Assembly (NCBI RefSeq): GCF_007625115.1 | Contig: NZ_VMNH01000023.1 | Span: forward strand, 1-64,000 | Reading direction: 5' to 3' | DNA: 64,000 nt | Origin: Sedimenticola selenatireducens | Lineage (GTDB): Bacteria; Pseudomonadota; Gammaproteobacteria; Chromatiales; Chromatiaceae | In this document: positions 1-7,776 of the stretch, piece after piece | Position numbering within the stretch: the first letter of the stretch is position 1 | Layout: every line of letters starts with the position of its first letter | Translations under genes and position numbers: made by a program | Notes under the pieces: model-generated | Database searches by the model: none | What the model saw: only the letters and a program-made list of their open reading frames with translations | What the model was told of the DNA's origin: nothing

Positions 1-135
<135 letters not shown>

Positions 136-162
136 CATCCTGGGGGCTTAACGCTCCACATG

Positions 163-192
163 AAAGGCCGGCTCTTTGAGCCGGCCTTTTTT
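163..192 (+). terminator. Rho-independent terminator after the norB-like gene
   Basis: A perfect 12-bp stem (AAAGGCCGGCTC / GAGCCGGCCTTT) with a TTT loop runs into a T tract. It lies 28 bp after the stop codon of the truncated oxidase gene and separates it from norE. Confidence 0.9.
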
Positions 193-284
193 ATGTCCAG
201 GGAGGGACGTATACCGCGAAGCACAGGGATGTGCGGGAGCAAATTGCCAAGGGCGTGTCACGCCTATTTTCAGGACATCATCAC

Positions 285-309
285 TTACTTGACTAAAATA
301 GTTGGATAT
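285..309 (+). promoter_or_regulatory. IscR-type (Rrf2 family) operator-like site upstream of norE
   Basis: The 25 bases from 285 to 309 match the published E. coli IscR type 1 consensus (ATASYYGACTRWWWYAGTCRRSTAT) at about 22 positions, including the GACT-N5-AGT core. The site also contains TTGACT, a possible -35 element. It lies about 135 bp before norE. The family link is from known motifs; binding is inferred. The rest of the 136-442 gap holds the terminator at 163-192, an AT-rich stretch, and a TTGAT-N9-ATCAA repeat at 317-335 whose spacing is too long for an FNR/DNR box. No gene is visible in this gap. Confidence 0.4.
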
Positions 310-442
310 TTTTTCATTGATTTAACATTTATCAATTCTTCCCCCACGCCCTTTCTGTTACCTTAGCCTTCCATCATGTATTAACCTGCTGATTTGTAAG
401 ATCTAATACACACCCAGCAGCTTTCCCAATGGAATCAAACCG

Positions 443-1036
443 ATGACACAGGCAGTAGACGCCATCAACCTGAACACAGTCAATCGCTACCCTCCGGGTG
501 ATCTGGCGATCTGGATATTTATCCTCGCAGAGCTGTCGGTATTTGCGGCCTTTTTTGGTGCCTATGCCTTTACCCGAATGAATAATGTGGCGCTGTTTAA
601 CGAGTTTCAACTCCACCTGGACCGTGAAGCCGCACTAATCAATACGCTGGCATTGATTACGAGCTCCTACTTTGTAGTGCGCGCCGTAGCCGCCATCAAG
701 GATGGCCATCACCTAATCTGTTCACGCTGGTTAGTTGCAGCCATGGGAATGGGCGCTGTCTTCCTGGTCGTTAAGGTGGGGGAGTACGCCCATCATTTTG
801 GTCAGGGCATCAACCTGAGTACCAATACCTTTTACATGTTCTACCTGTCATTGACCGTCTTCCATTTCATGCATGTCATCATGGGCATGGTGATTCTGGC
901 TGCAGTTGCTATCAAGGCAAAAAAAGGCGGCTATAACGCCACTGAACACACTGGCGTAGAGACAGGAGCCTCCTATTGGCATATGGTCGATCTGGTGTGG
1001 CTGATCCTCTTTCCCCTCGTCTACGTCATGCGCTAA
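443..1036 (+). CDS. norE: NorE, cytochrome c oxidase subunit III-like protein of the NO reductase cluster
   Basis: A 197-residue membrane protein with about five transmembrane segments and the subunit III fold of heme-copper oxidases. The conserved helix near residue 140 (FHFMHVIMGM) resembles those in CyoC/CoxC. NorE is not part of the purified NorBC enzyme but is needed for full NO reductase activity or assembly in Paracoccus-type systems. It is followed after 3 bp by norF, then norQ, a polyferredoxin and norD, all co-directional. The ATG start at 443 gives the normal family length. Confidence 0.85.
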   Translation: MTQAVDAINLNTVNRYPPGDLAIWIFILAELSVFAAFFGAYAFTRMNNVALFNEFQLHLDREAALINTLALITSSYFVVRAVAAIKDGHHLICSRWLVAAMGMGAVFLVVKVGEYAHHFGQGINLSTNTFYMFYLSLTVFHFMHVIMGMVILAAVAIKAKKGGYNATEHTGVETGASYWHMVDLVWLILFPLVYVMR

Positions 1037-1039
1037 GGA

Positions 1040-1321
1040 ATGACCATGAGCAAAAAAACTTTTTTAGGCATGCGCCCCTGCACTTGGGTATTTGTACTAC
1101 TGGTTACACTCACCTTTGTGACATTCTATATCGGTGAACAACAGATGGGTGGACTGACGATTGCCCTGTTCGTATTAGGTATTGCCATGATCAAGGGTCA
1201 CCTGGTAGGGGCCTATTTCATGGGTTTAGGCGGTCTTCGCGGCCTATGGCGCTGGCCTGTTTCAGTTTGGCTAATCATTCCAGGCAGCCTGATAACCACA
1301 GCCTTCATTCTTGCTCGATAA
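1040..1321 (+). CDS. norF: NorF, small membrane protein (prokaryotic subunit IV family)
   Basis: A 93-residue protein with three predicted membrane helices, of the cytochrome c oxidase subunit IV / NorF type, including the conserved stretch around IKGHLVGAYFMGL. In other denitrifiers norEF supports NorCB activity. An ATG at 1046 is an alternative start two codons in. The gene starts 3 bp after norE and was probably translated from the same message. Confidence 0.8.
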   Translation: MTMSKKTFLGMRPCTWVFVLLVTLTFVTFYIGEQQMGGLTIALFVLGIAMIKGHLVGAYFMGLGGLRGLWRWPVSVWLIIPGSLITTAFILAR

Positions 1322-1349
1322 TAGTTTACTGACTACGGGACTTATCCGG

Positions 1350-2168
1350 ATGACCAATGCGACCCCAACCGCAGAACAGACGTTGAAAACAGAGACCCCT
1401 TTCTACAAGCCGCAGGGCAATGAAATTGAGCTGTTCGAGCATGCCTACAAACATCAGCTACCCATGCTGATTAAGGGTCCAACCGGCTGCGGTAAGACAC
1501 GATTCATCAATTACATGGCTGCTCGTATGAATCGACCGGTCTACACAGTCGCCTGCCATGACGACCTGACTGCGGCCGATCTGGTAGGCCGACATTTGAT
1601 TGGTGAGAATGGTACCTACTGGAGTGATGGTCCACTGACCAGGGCGGTCAGAGAGGGCGCCATCTGCTATCTGGATGAGGTGGTTGAGGCCCGTAAGGAT
1701 ACGACCGTGGTATTACATCCATTGACTGATGACAGACGTATTCTACCTATTGAACGAACGGGTGAAATTCTACATGCGCCACCCGAGTTCATGCTGGTCG
1801 TCTCCTATAATCCAGGTTATCAGAATCTGCTCAAGGGGATGAAGCCCAGCACCCGTCAACGCTTTGTAGCCGCGCGCTTTGACTTCCCCAATGCCGAGTT
1901 GGAGCAAGAGGTGATCATCGGTGAAACTGGCATTGATGGCATGATGGCCAAGCGGTTGGTCAATCTGGCTAATTCGCTTCGCGCACTGAAAGATCATGAT
2001 CTGGAAGAGGCTGCATCCACCCGCCTATTGGTCTATACCGCCACCCTGATACTCGGTGGTTATGACCCGGTAGAGGCGTGTCGGGCGGCCATGGTAGAAC
2101 CCCTCACGGATGACGATGAAACCACTCGTGCACTGATGGAAGTAGTGGAAATTGCGTTCGGACGCTAA
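1350..2168 (+). CDS. norQ: NorQ, MoxR/CbbQ-type AAA+ ATPase for NO reductase activation
   Basis: A 272-residue CbbQ/NirQ/NorQ family AAA+ ATPase. The Walker A motif GPTGCGKT is at residues 43-50 and the Walker B region reads CYLDEV. With the vWA protein NorD it is thought to insert the non-heme iron into NorB. I chose the ATG at 1350; the frame is open back to a TTG at 1311, but that start would overlap norF by 11 bp. It ends 6 bp before the polyferredoxin gene. Confidence 0.9.
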   Translation: MTNATPTAEQTLKTETPFYKPQGNEIELFEHAYKHQLPMLIKGPTGCGKTRFINYMAARMNRPVYTVACHDDLTAADLVGRHLIGENGTYWSDGPLTRAVREGAICYLDEVVEARKDTTVVLHPLTDDRRILPIERTGEILHAPPEFMLVVSYNPGYQNLLKGMKPSTRQRFVAARFDFPNAELEQEVIIGETGIDGMMAKRLVNLANSLRALKDHDLEEAASTRLLVYTATLILGGYDPVEACRAAMVEPLTDDDETTRALMEVVEIAFGR

Positions 2169-2174
2169 TGCCTG

Positions 2175-3170
2175 ATGAGCCTTGTCAGTCAAGCCACCAA
2201 ACAACAAAAAAATCGGTTCTGGTTTCAGGCCGGTTTTTTTACCCTGTTTGTTCTCGCCCCGCCTTTAGATCTGTTTCGATTCGATCTTACCCAGAATCAC
2301 TTCTTCTTTCTAGGCCAGCACTGGACACTTGGGCTGGATGCCTTTATCGCTGGGGAGATTGGCCCCGGCGAAGCCGCCTTCAATCTGATTGTTCGGGGAT
2401 TTCTCCCACTTGCCCTGGTGGGTGGCGGGTTGATCTGGAGCGCTTGGCGTTTTGGCAGGCTCTATTGTGGCTGGCTCTGCCCACACTTTTCAGTCGTGGA
2501 GACGATCAACAAACTGATGTATCGCGCCAGCGGCAAACCCAGTATCTGGGAGAAAAACCCACTACCTGAACTGCAACCCAATGGAAAGATACAGAAACCC
2601 GATAGGCGTTATTGGCCAGTCACGATCCTGGCTGCATTACTCTTCGCGTTCCTCTGGGCACTATCATTGCTTACTTACCTGTTACCCCCGTTTGAGATCT
2701 ATCAGAACCTCTTGACGGCTTCATTGACACCTAATCAGATGCGGTTTCTCGGTGTAGGAACGCTGCTACTTTTTATCGAGTTCATGTTTGCCCGCCATCT
2801 GTTTTGTCGTTTTGGCTGTGCCGTGGGACTTTTTCAAAGTCTTGCCTGGATGGCCAATAATAAAGGGATGGTTGTCGGTTTTGACAGAAACCGGGCCAAC
2901 CTCTGTTCTGATTGCAATAACGCCTGTGACAATGTCTGCCCCATGCGACTCAAGCCCCGCTCTATCAAGCGCAAGATGTTTACTTGCACTGAATGCGCCC
3001 AATGCATCTCGGCCTGTAATCAGGTACAAGCACAGGAGAAACGCCCTGGATTACTAAAATGGGTGGATGACCTGGAAGCCATTCCCGTGGTTACTGGCCG
3101 GGACAGCAACGGAAAACGGACCAGACAGCCTAATTCCGACGATCGTAACCAGCAAACCGGAGAAACCTAA
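2175..3170 (+). CDS. NapH/CcoG-like membrane polyferredoxin in the nor cluster
   Basis: A 331-residue membrane protein with about five hydrophobic helices and two types of cysteine motif. Membrane-embedded CGWLCP and CRFGCAVG motifs are typical of NapH, NosR and CcoG. A C-terminal soluble domain carries two 4Fe-4S ferredoxin motifs (CSDCNNACDNVCP and CTECAQCISACN). It could pass electrons from the quinol pool or act in metal-centre maturation, as proposed for CcoG with copper. It sits between norQ and norD, 6 bp and 2 bp away, so a role in NO reductase function or assembly is likely but inferred. Confidence 0.8.
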   Translation: MSLVSQATKQQKNRFWFQAGFFTLFVLAPPLDLFRFDLTQNHFFFLGQHWTLGLDAFIAGEIGPGEAAFNLIVRGFLPLALVGGGLIWSAWRFGRLYCGWLCPHFSVVETINKLMYRASGKPSIWEKNPLPELQPNGKIQKPDRRYWPVTILAALLFAFLWALSLLTYLLPPFEIYQNLLTASLTPNQMRFLGVGTLLLFIEFMFARHLFCRFGCAVGLFQSLAWMANNKGMVVGFDRNRANLCSDCNNACDNVCPMRLKPRSIKRKMFTCTECAQCISACNQVQAQEKRPGLLKWVDDLEAIPVVTGRDSNGKRTRQPNSDDRNQQTGET

Positions 3171-3172
3171 CA

Positions 3173-5008
3173 TTGGAAGAGAAAGTTGGTGAACTCTGGC
3201 ACCGGATGATTACACGTGCGGCGGAAACCCGCTATCCCGAAGCGGCCGTGCATCTGGAAGATATCGAGCAGATTATGGGCGTTATGTTCCGTGCCTTGGG
3301 AGGTGATGGCGGGCTCGAAGTCGCCGCCGCCAATGCCACAGAACATGGTGCACGGCGGGGATTGCTACAGCGCATTGCCGGAAGTAACCGACGCGTTGAA
3401 CTGGCGTGGCGCGATGAGCAGTCACTTCGACTACCGGCAGTGATCGATTATTTCCCAGAAAGACAACTCAACCACTACCTCTACACCTGGCTTGCTGCCC
3501 TGGCTGTCGGCGACCATCAGGAAGAGGAGGCATGGTTGAACAAGAACCAACGCCTGACGATAAAAACATTACATAACTATCCAGGCATTGCTAAACGCTA
3601 TGCAGCGTTGGTAGACGCCCATCTGGCAGAACGCACACCAGAAGATAAACTCCCACCGGCTGAAGCAGCCCAGGAACACGCTATCCGGCAGGCCCTACTC
3701 GAACCAGGAAGCGTTGAAAAACTGCCTGCAGCAAAAAGACCTCCACAGCCGGTACCCCTCTGGCTACACCCCTTCCCTCCCATATCTGCGCCCTCAACCA
3801 GTCGCGCGGGTGACGAAGAGGGTGAGCGAGGCCAGGGCGAAACAAAAGAGATTGAAGACATGCAGCGCCACAAATCTGAGCGCGCCAAGAAACCGGAACA
3901 AGAAGATAAGGGGCTGATCACCGTTCGCATGGAGAATATCTTCACCTGGGGCGAATTTGCCAACCTGGACCGGGGCTCTGAAGAGAATGAAGATCTTGAC
4001 AGTGCCGCAGATGCGCTCAAAGACATGGATAACCTCAGCGTAAGCCGCGATGCCAAGGCCTCCGCAGGCAAACTACGCTTTGATTTGGATCTACCCTCTG
4101 AGGCGAATGATGATCTGGTGCTGGGTGAAGGTATACTACTACCGGAGTGGGACTTCAAAAAACAGAAGCTGATCCCAGACCACTGCCGAATCGTGCCAAT
4201 GATGGCCGCAGACGCCCAGCCCAGGGATCTACCAGAAACACTACGAAAAACGGCCAGAAAATTGCGCGCTCAGTTTCAACACCTGATGCCCGCACGCATC
4301 TGGCATCGCGGGCAACAAGATGGCTGTGAAGTGGATATTGATGCCTATCTGCGTTATGCCACAGACCGAGCCGCAGGGCATACCTCGGCCAGTGACGGCC
4401 TCTACAAAGATCTCCGTGTTGGCGCTCGCGATCTGGCCTGTCTGCTGCTTGCCGATCTATCACTTTCGACTGATACCTGGGTCAACAACCACGCCAGGGT
4501 CATTGATGTCATTCGGGACTCACTCTACTTGTTCGCGGAAAGTCTTGCCGCCACGGGGGATCAGTTCGCCATGTACGGATTCTCTTCACGCAAGCGGGAT
4601 CCTGTCCGCGTTCATCAGATAAAAAGCTTTGATGAGCACTACTCAGGGATGATCAGAGGACGCATAGATGCCATCAAACCAGGCTATTACACACGCATGG
4701 GTGCCGCAATCAGACACAGCAGCGAACTACTGAAAAACCAACCTTCTGGGCGTCGACTGTTATTGATACTTACTGACGGCAAACCGAACGATTTAGATAA
4801 ATATGAGGGGCGTTATGGTATTGAAGATACACGCCAGGCTATTCATGAAGCAAGGCAACTCGGACTACAACCTTTCTGTGTCACGATCGATGCAAAGGCC
4901 AATGACTATCTGCCCCATCTCTTTGGAACAGGCAGTTACGTGGTGATCCACAAGCCATCACAGCTACCTCGTGAATTACCGCTTTTGTATGTAAAACTGA
5001 CGGCATGA
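3173..5008 (+). CDS. norD: NorD, vWA-domain NO reductase activation protein
   Basis: A 611-residue NorD/CbbO family protein. The C-terminal von Willebrand factor A domain begins near residue 420 with the MIDAS sequence DLSLST at 428-433; LTDGK follows near 534. The middle (about 200-260) is charged and low-complexity. With NorQ it forms the MoxR-vWA chaperone pair that activates NorCB. The start is a TTG at 3173, 2 bp after the upstream stop, with GGAG about 10 bp before it; no upstream ATG is available in this frame. Confidence 0.9.
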   Translation: MEEKVGELWHRMITRAAETRYPEAAVHLEDIEQIMGVMFRALGGDGGLEVAAANATEHGARRGLLQRIAGSNRRVELAWRDEQSLRLPAVIDYFPERQLNHYLYTWLAALAVGDHQEEEAWLNKNQRLTIKTLHNYPGIAKRYAALVDAHLAERTPEDKLPPAEAAQEHAIRQALLEPGSVEKLPAAKRPPQPVPLWLHPFPPISAPSTSRAGDEEGERGQGETKEIEDMQRHKSERAKKPEQEDKGLITVRMENIFTWGEFANLDRGSEENEDLDSAADALKDMDNLSVSRDAKASAGKLRFDLDLPSEANDDLVLGEGILLPEWDFKKQKLIPDHCRIVPMMAADAQPRDLPETLRKTARKLRAQFQHLMPARIWHRGQQDGCEVDIDAYLRYATDRAAGHTSASDGLYKDLRVGARDLACLLLADLSLSTDTWVNNHARVIDVIRDSLYLFAESLAATGDQFAMYGFSSRKRDPVRVHQIKSFDEHYSGMIRGRIDAIKPGYYTRMGAAIRHSSELLKNQPSGRRLLLILTDGKPNDLDKYEGRYGIEDTRQAIHEARQLGLQPFCVTIDAKANDYLPHLFGTGSYVVIHKPSQLPRELPLLYVKLTA

Positions 5009-5162
5009 GAATCATTCCAATTTATCGCAAAAAAACCATTCAATTTTCTGATCGCAGCACAGCAAAAATGAATGCGCAAAAAAATTCTATCCGAATAACA
5101 TAGCATTATTTTTTATAATCAATGAATTACGCTATTACCTAGCATTCCGCTCCCGCAATTAA

Positions 5163-5336
5163 CCCCCGCCAAAAACAACTAGTGGAAAACCTTTAGCTGC
5201 TTTGCAAAAAGCCATAATATCCCGTACCATCATTGTGAATAATAAAGATAAATTCTATGTAAGAGAGGCGTTACAGGCGGGGAAGCAGGTTAATGAAATT
5301 GGCAGCATAATTGTATATGTAAGCCAATCATTTTAG
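5163..5336 (+). pseudogene. Possible short gene relic in the 5009-5399 gap
   Basis: This AT-rich gap of about 390 bp has no convincing gene. One frame stays open for 57 codons between TAA at 5160 and TAG at 5334. Its last part reads like a real protein (for example FYVREALQAGKQVNEIG), but it has no ATG or ribosome binding site; the only start is a GTG at 5235. It may be a decayed fragment or chance. No function is assigned. Confidence 0.15.
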
Positions 5337-5341
5337 CCGAC

Positions 5342-5399
5342 ACACTACCCCTAGCGTTGTTTGACCCTTTGATCCATGGAAACGTTTTGAGGGTAGTGT
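5342..5399 (+). promoter_or_regulatory. Inverted repeat whose right arm covers the ribosome binding site of the tetraheme cytochrome gene
   Basis: ACACTACCC (5342-5350) and GGGTAGTGT (5391-5399) are a perfect 9-bp inverted repeat, with a second short CGTT/AACG pairing inside. The right arm holds the likely Shine-Dalgarno GAGGG and ends directly at the ATG at 5400. As RNA it could hide the translation start; as DNA it could be an operator. Neither is proven. Confidence 0.4.
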
Positions 5400-5978
5400 A
5401 TGGCAAGCAGTTCCACCAGCGGGACCATCTCACGAAAAAAATTCGTTCTCATTCTTGTGCTTGTATTTTCGGCAGGCGTACTCTTTACCGGCTTATTTAA
5501 TATGGGACTCTCTGCAACCAATGAGATGGAGTTCTGCACCTCCTGTCACTCCATGAAAGTCAATCTGGAAGAGTACAAAGAGACCGTTCACTACCAGAAC
5601 ATCTCCGGTGTTCGCGCCACCTGCTCTGACTGCCATGTACCCAAAGAATTTGGCCCAAAAATGGTCGCCAAGGTACTGGCCTACAAAGATGTCCTGCACG
5701 AAATTCTCGGCACCATCGATACAAAAGAAAAGTACGAAGCACACCGCTGGGACATGGCCAGTCGCGTCTGGGCCAAGATGAAGGCGACTAATTCCAGAGA
5801 ATGCCGGAGTTGCCACGATTTTAGCCAGATGGACCTGAGTTCACAGGATCGGATGGCGCGTAAACGTCACTCCACGGCGGTTGATGAAGGTGAAACCTGT
5901 ATTGATTGCCATAAAGGCATCGCTCATACAGAACCTGACGAACCCGAAGAAACCGTCAATGAAGAGAATAAAGGTTGA
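5400..5978 (+). CDS. NapC/NirT-type membrane-anchored tetraheme cytochrome c
   Basis: A 192-residue protein with an N-terminal membrane anchor (about 14-36) and four CXXCH heme motifs at residues 46-50, 75-79, 135-139 and 167-171. Length and layout match the NapC/NirT/NrfH quinol dehydrogenase family, which passes electrons from quinol to periplasmic reductases. No partner reductase (napA, nirS, nrfA) adjoins it. An exported ankyrin protein and the sulfide dehydrogenase fccAB follow, so its partner is unclear. Start at ATG 5400, inside a hairpin-forming region. Confidence 0.85.
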   Translation: MASSSTSGTISRKKFVLILVLVFSAGVLFTGLFNMGLSATNEMEFCTSCHSMKVNLEEYKETVHYQNISGVRATCSDCHVPKEFGPKMVAKVLAYKDVLHEILGTIDTKEKYEAHRWDMASRVWAKMKATNSRECRSCHDFSQMDLSSQDRMARKRHSTAVDEGETCIDCHKGIAHTEPDEPEETVNEENKG

Positions 5979-6015
5979 ACTTTTCAGGGTATAACCAGAG
6001 AAACGGTAGAGATCA

Positions 6016-6957
6016 ATGAAGCAGATAAGGGTCTTCGCCATACTGTTTAGCCTTATTCTTACCAGCCCAGCATGGGCAAGTGAGAACCCGAAAGAGGCTG
6101 AATATCGATTGGCTGCCAGTATCGGGGATATCGATACAGTCACCCGACTGCTGGATGAAGGGATCAACATCAACAGCGGCAACCAGTTTGGCGTGACTGC
6201 CCTGATGATGGCGATCCAAAACAACAATATTGAAACCACAGCATTGCTACTTTCCCGCGGCGCTGATGTGAACGCCAAAGCCAGTGCAGGCTGTACCGCC
6301 CTCACCTTTGCGGCAGAGAATGGCCACTCCGCACTCACAGCGATGTTGCTGGAGCGTGGTGCAGATTTGAATGCCCGAACACGGGCGGGTTGGGATTCAC
6401 TCATTATTGCCGCCCGATACGGGCTGACCGACATGGTTGAACAGCTGCTGTATAAGGGCGCCAATCCAAACCTGGGTGACAATGAAGGTAAAACAGCGCT
6501 GATACATGCCGCAGAAAAAGGACACTTCGAAACGGCAGCCATGTTGATTGATCATGCCGCAGATATTGAAGCGCGCGATAATCATGGTACATCGGCACTC
6601 ATCATGGCCGCCGATAAAGGTCATATCCAGGTAATGGAAGTGCTGCTTGCACGTGGAGCGAACGTTAACGCGCATGACATGGATGGCGCCACCCCGCTTA
6701 TTTGGGCAGTCGGGCAAGGGCATTTAGAGGCCGTTGAACTATTGCTCCGACGTAAGGCTGATGTCAATATAGCTGATAATGATGGTGTTACAGCGCTTAT
6801 GGAAGCAGCGACCACGCGCAATGAGCCGCTGGTAAAACTACTATTAATAAATGGTGCTGATATCAATAAAACAGATCATAGCGGCCGCACAGCCGTTGAT
6901 ATCGCCAAAAAGAAAAGAAATAAGAAAGTCATCGCAATCCTGAAGGGTGAACCCTGA
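6016..6957 (+). CDS. Exported ankyrin-repeat protein
   Basis: 313 residues. A clear signal peptide (about 1-22, ending ..SPAWAS) precedes roughly eight ankyrin repeats of 33 residues (GxTALxxAAxxGH and LLxxGADVN patterns) that fill the rest. Export to the periplasm is likely. Ankyrin proteins bind other proteins, so it may scaffold or protect periplasmic enzymes; some periplasmic ankyrin proteins support catalases. It starts 37 bp after the tetraheme cytochrome and 183 bp before fccA. The specific role is unknown. Confidence 0.85.
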   Translation: MKQIRVFAILFSLILTSPAWASENPKEAEYRLAASIGDIDTVTRLLDEGININSGNQFGVTALMMAIQNNNIETTALLLSRGADVNAKASAGCTALTFAAENGHSALTAMLLERGADLNARTRAGWDSLIIAARYGLTDMVEQLLYKGANPNLGDNEGKTALIHAAEKGHFETAAMLIDHAADIEARDNHGTSALIMAADKGHIQVMEVLLARGANVNAHDMDGATPLIWAVGQGHLEAVELLLRRKADVNIADNDGVTALMEAATTRNEPLVKLLLINGADINKTDHSGRTAVDIAKKKRNKKVIAILKGEP

Positions 6958-6984
6958 AAATAGGGTGTGCGAACTAAATTGTAT

Positions 6985-7066
6985 CCGGAATTCCGGTACA
7001 TCCAGACATGAGAACAGACTATTCATGTCAGTAAAGTGATGCAGGACACTCCAGACAATCTGGAGT
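6985..7066 (+). promoter_or_regulatory. Cluster of three inverted repeats in the fccAB upstream region
   Basis: Within 82 bp there are the palindrome CCGGAATTCCGG (6985-6996), GACATGA/TCATGTC (7005-7011 with 7023-7029) and ACTCCAGA-CAA-TCTGGAGT (7048-7066). The last can be lengthened by TGCA/TGCA pairing. None is followed directly by a T run. They may be regulator sites or a structured leader for fccAB, or the end of the ankyrin transcript. Confidence 0.35.
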
Positions 7067-7140
7067 TCATGCATTGTAAAAAAGAGTGCATTTACATCTT
7101 CTCTTTTTAACAAAAAAGCCTGAAAACCAAAGGAGGTATC

Positions 7141-7764
7141 ATGGCGTATAAAACCTTAACGAAGGCCGCATTGGTTGCTGGATTAGCGGTTGGGGCCGCA
7201 TTTTCAGCATTTGCTACCGATGATAAGCCAAAAATGATGATGGGCGCTGACGCCGCCATGCTAGCTAATACCTGTGCCGGTTGTCATGGCACGGGCGGCA
7301 ACAGTATGGGACCAGCCGCTCCATCTATCGCAGGACTCTCACCAACCTACTTCAATGAGACCATGGCCGGATTCGCCAGTGGTGAAATCCCCTCTACCAT
7401 CATGGGTCGTATCGCCAAGGGTTACACCGAAGACGAAATCAAGGCGATGTCCAGTTTCTACAGTGGCAAAAAGTTCATGAAGGCCAAACAGGATTTCGAT
7501 CCTGCTTTAGCCGACAAAGGCGCCAAGCTCCACGACAAGTACTGTGAGAAATGCCATGCCGACGGCGGTCAATCAGCCGAAGATGATGCTGGCGTACTGG
7601 CCGGCCAGTGGACGCCGTATGTCAACTGGACACTGGCTGATTACAAAGCAGGTGATCGCGAAGCCACGAAAAAGATGAAGAAGAAACTGGAAGAGATGCT
7701 TGAACGTGAAGGTAGTGATGGCGTCATTGCTCTGCTCAACTTCTATGCAAGCCAGCAGAAATAA
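7141..7764 (+). CDS. fccA: FccA, diheme cytochrome subunit of flavocytochrome c sulfide dehydrogenase
   Basis: 207 residues with a cleavable signal peptide (about 1-26) and two CXXCH heme motifs, CAGCH at 45-49 and CEKCH at 135-139. This is the diheme c4-like subunit that takes electrons from the FAD subunit and passes them to soluble cytochromes. A strong AGGAGG lies just before the ATG at 7141. fccB follows after 12 bp. Sulfide is oxidised to sulfur in the periplasm by the FccAB complex. Confidence 0.92.
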   Translation: MAYKTLTKAALVAGLAVGAAFSAFATDDKPKMMMGADAAMLANTCAGCHGTGGNSMGPAAPSIAGLSPTYFNETMAGFASGEIPSTIMGRIAKGYTEDEIKAMSSFYSGKKFMKAKQDFDPALADKGAKLHDKYCEKCHADGGQSAEDDAGVLAGQWTPYVNWTLADYKAGDREATKKMKKKLEEMLEREGSDGVIALLNFYASQQK

Positions 7765-7776
7765 GACAGGGGACAT

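Noticed and set aside
317-335. TTGAT...ATCAA repeat before norE, like an FNR/DNR box
   Set aside because: The half-sites are 9 bp apart; the FNR/DNR box needs 4 bp.
2168-2569. 133-codon frame overlapping the polyferredoxin gene
   Set aside because: It overlaps a clear membrane FeS protein in another frame and has no protein features of its own.
3598-4158. 186-codon Ser-rich frame on the minus strand within norD
   Set aside because: It is an antisense frame of the NorD low-complexity region, with no ribosome site or recognisable domain.
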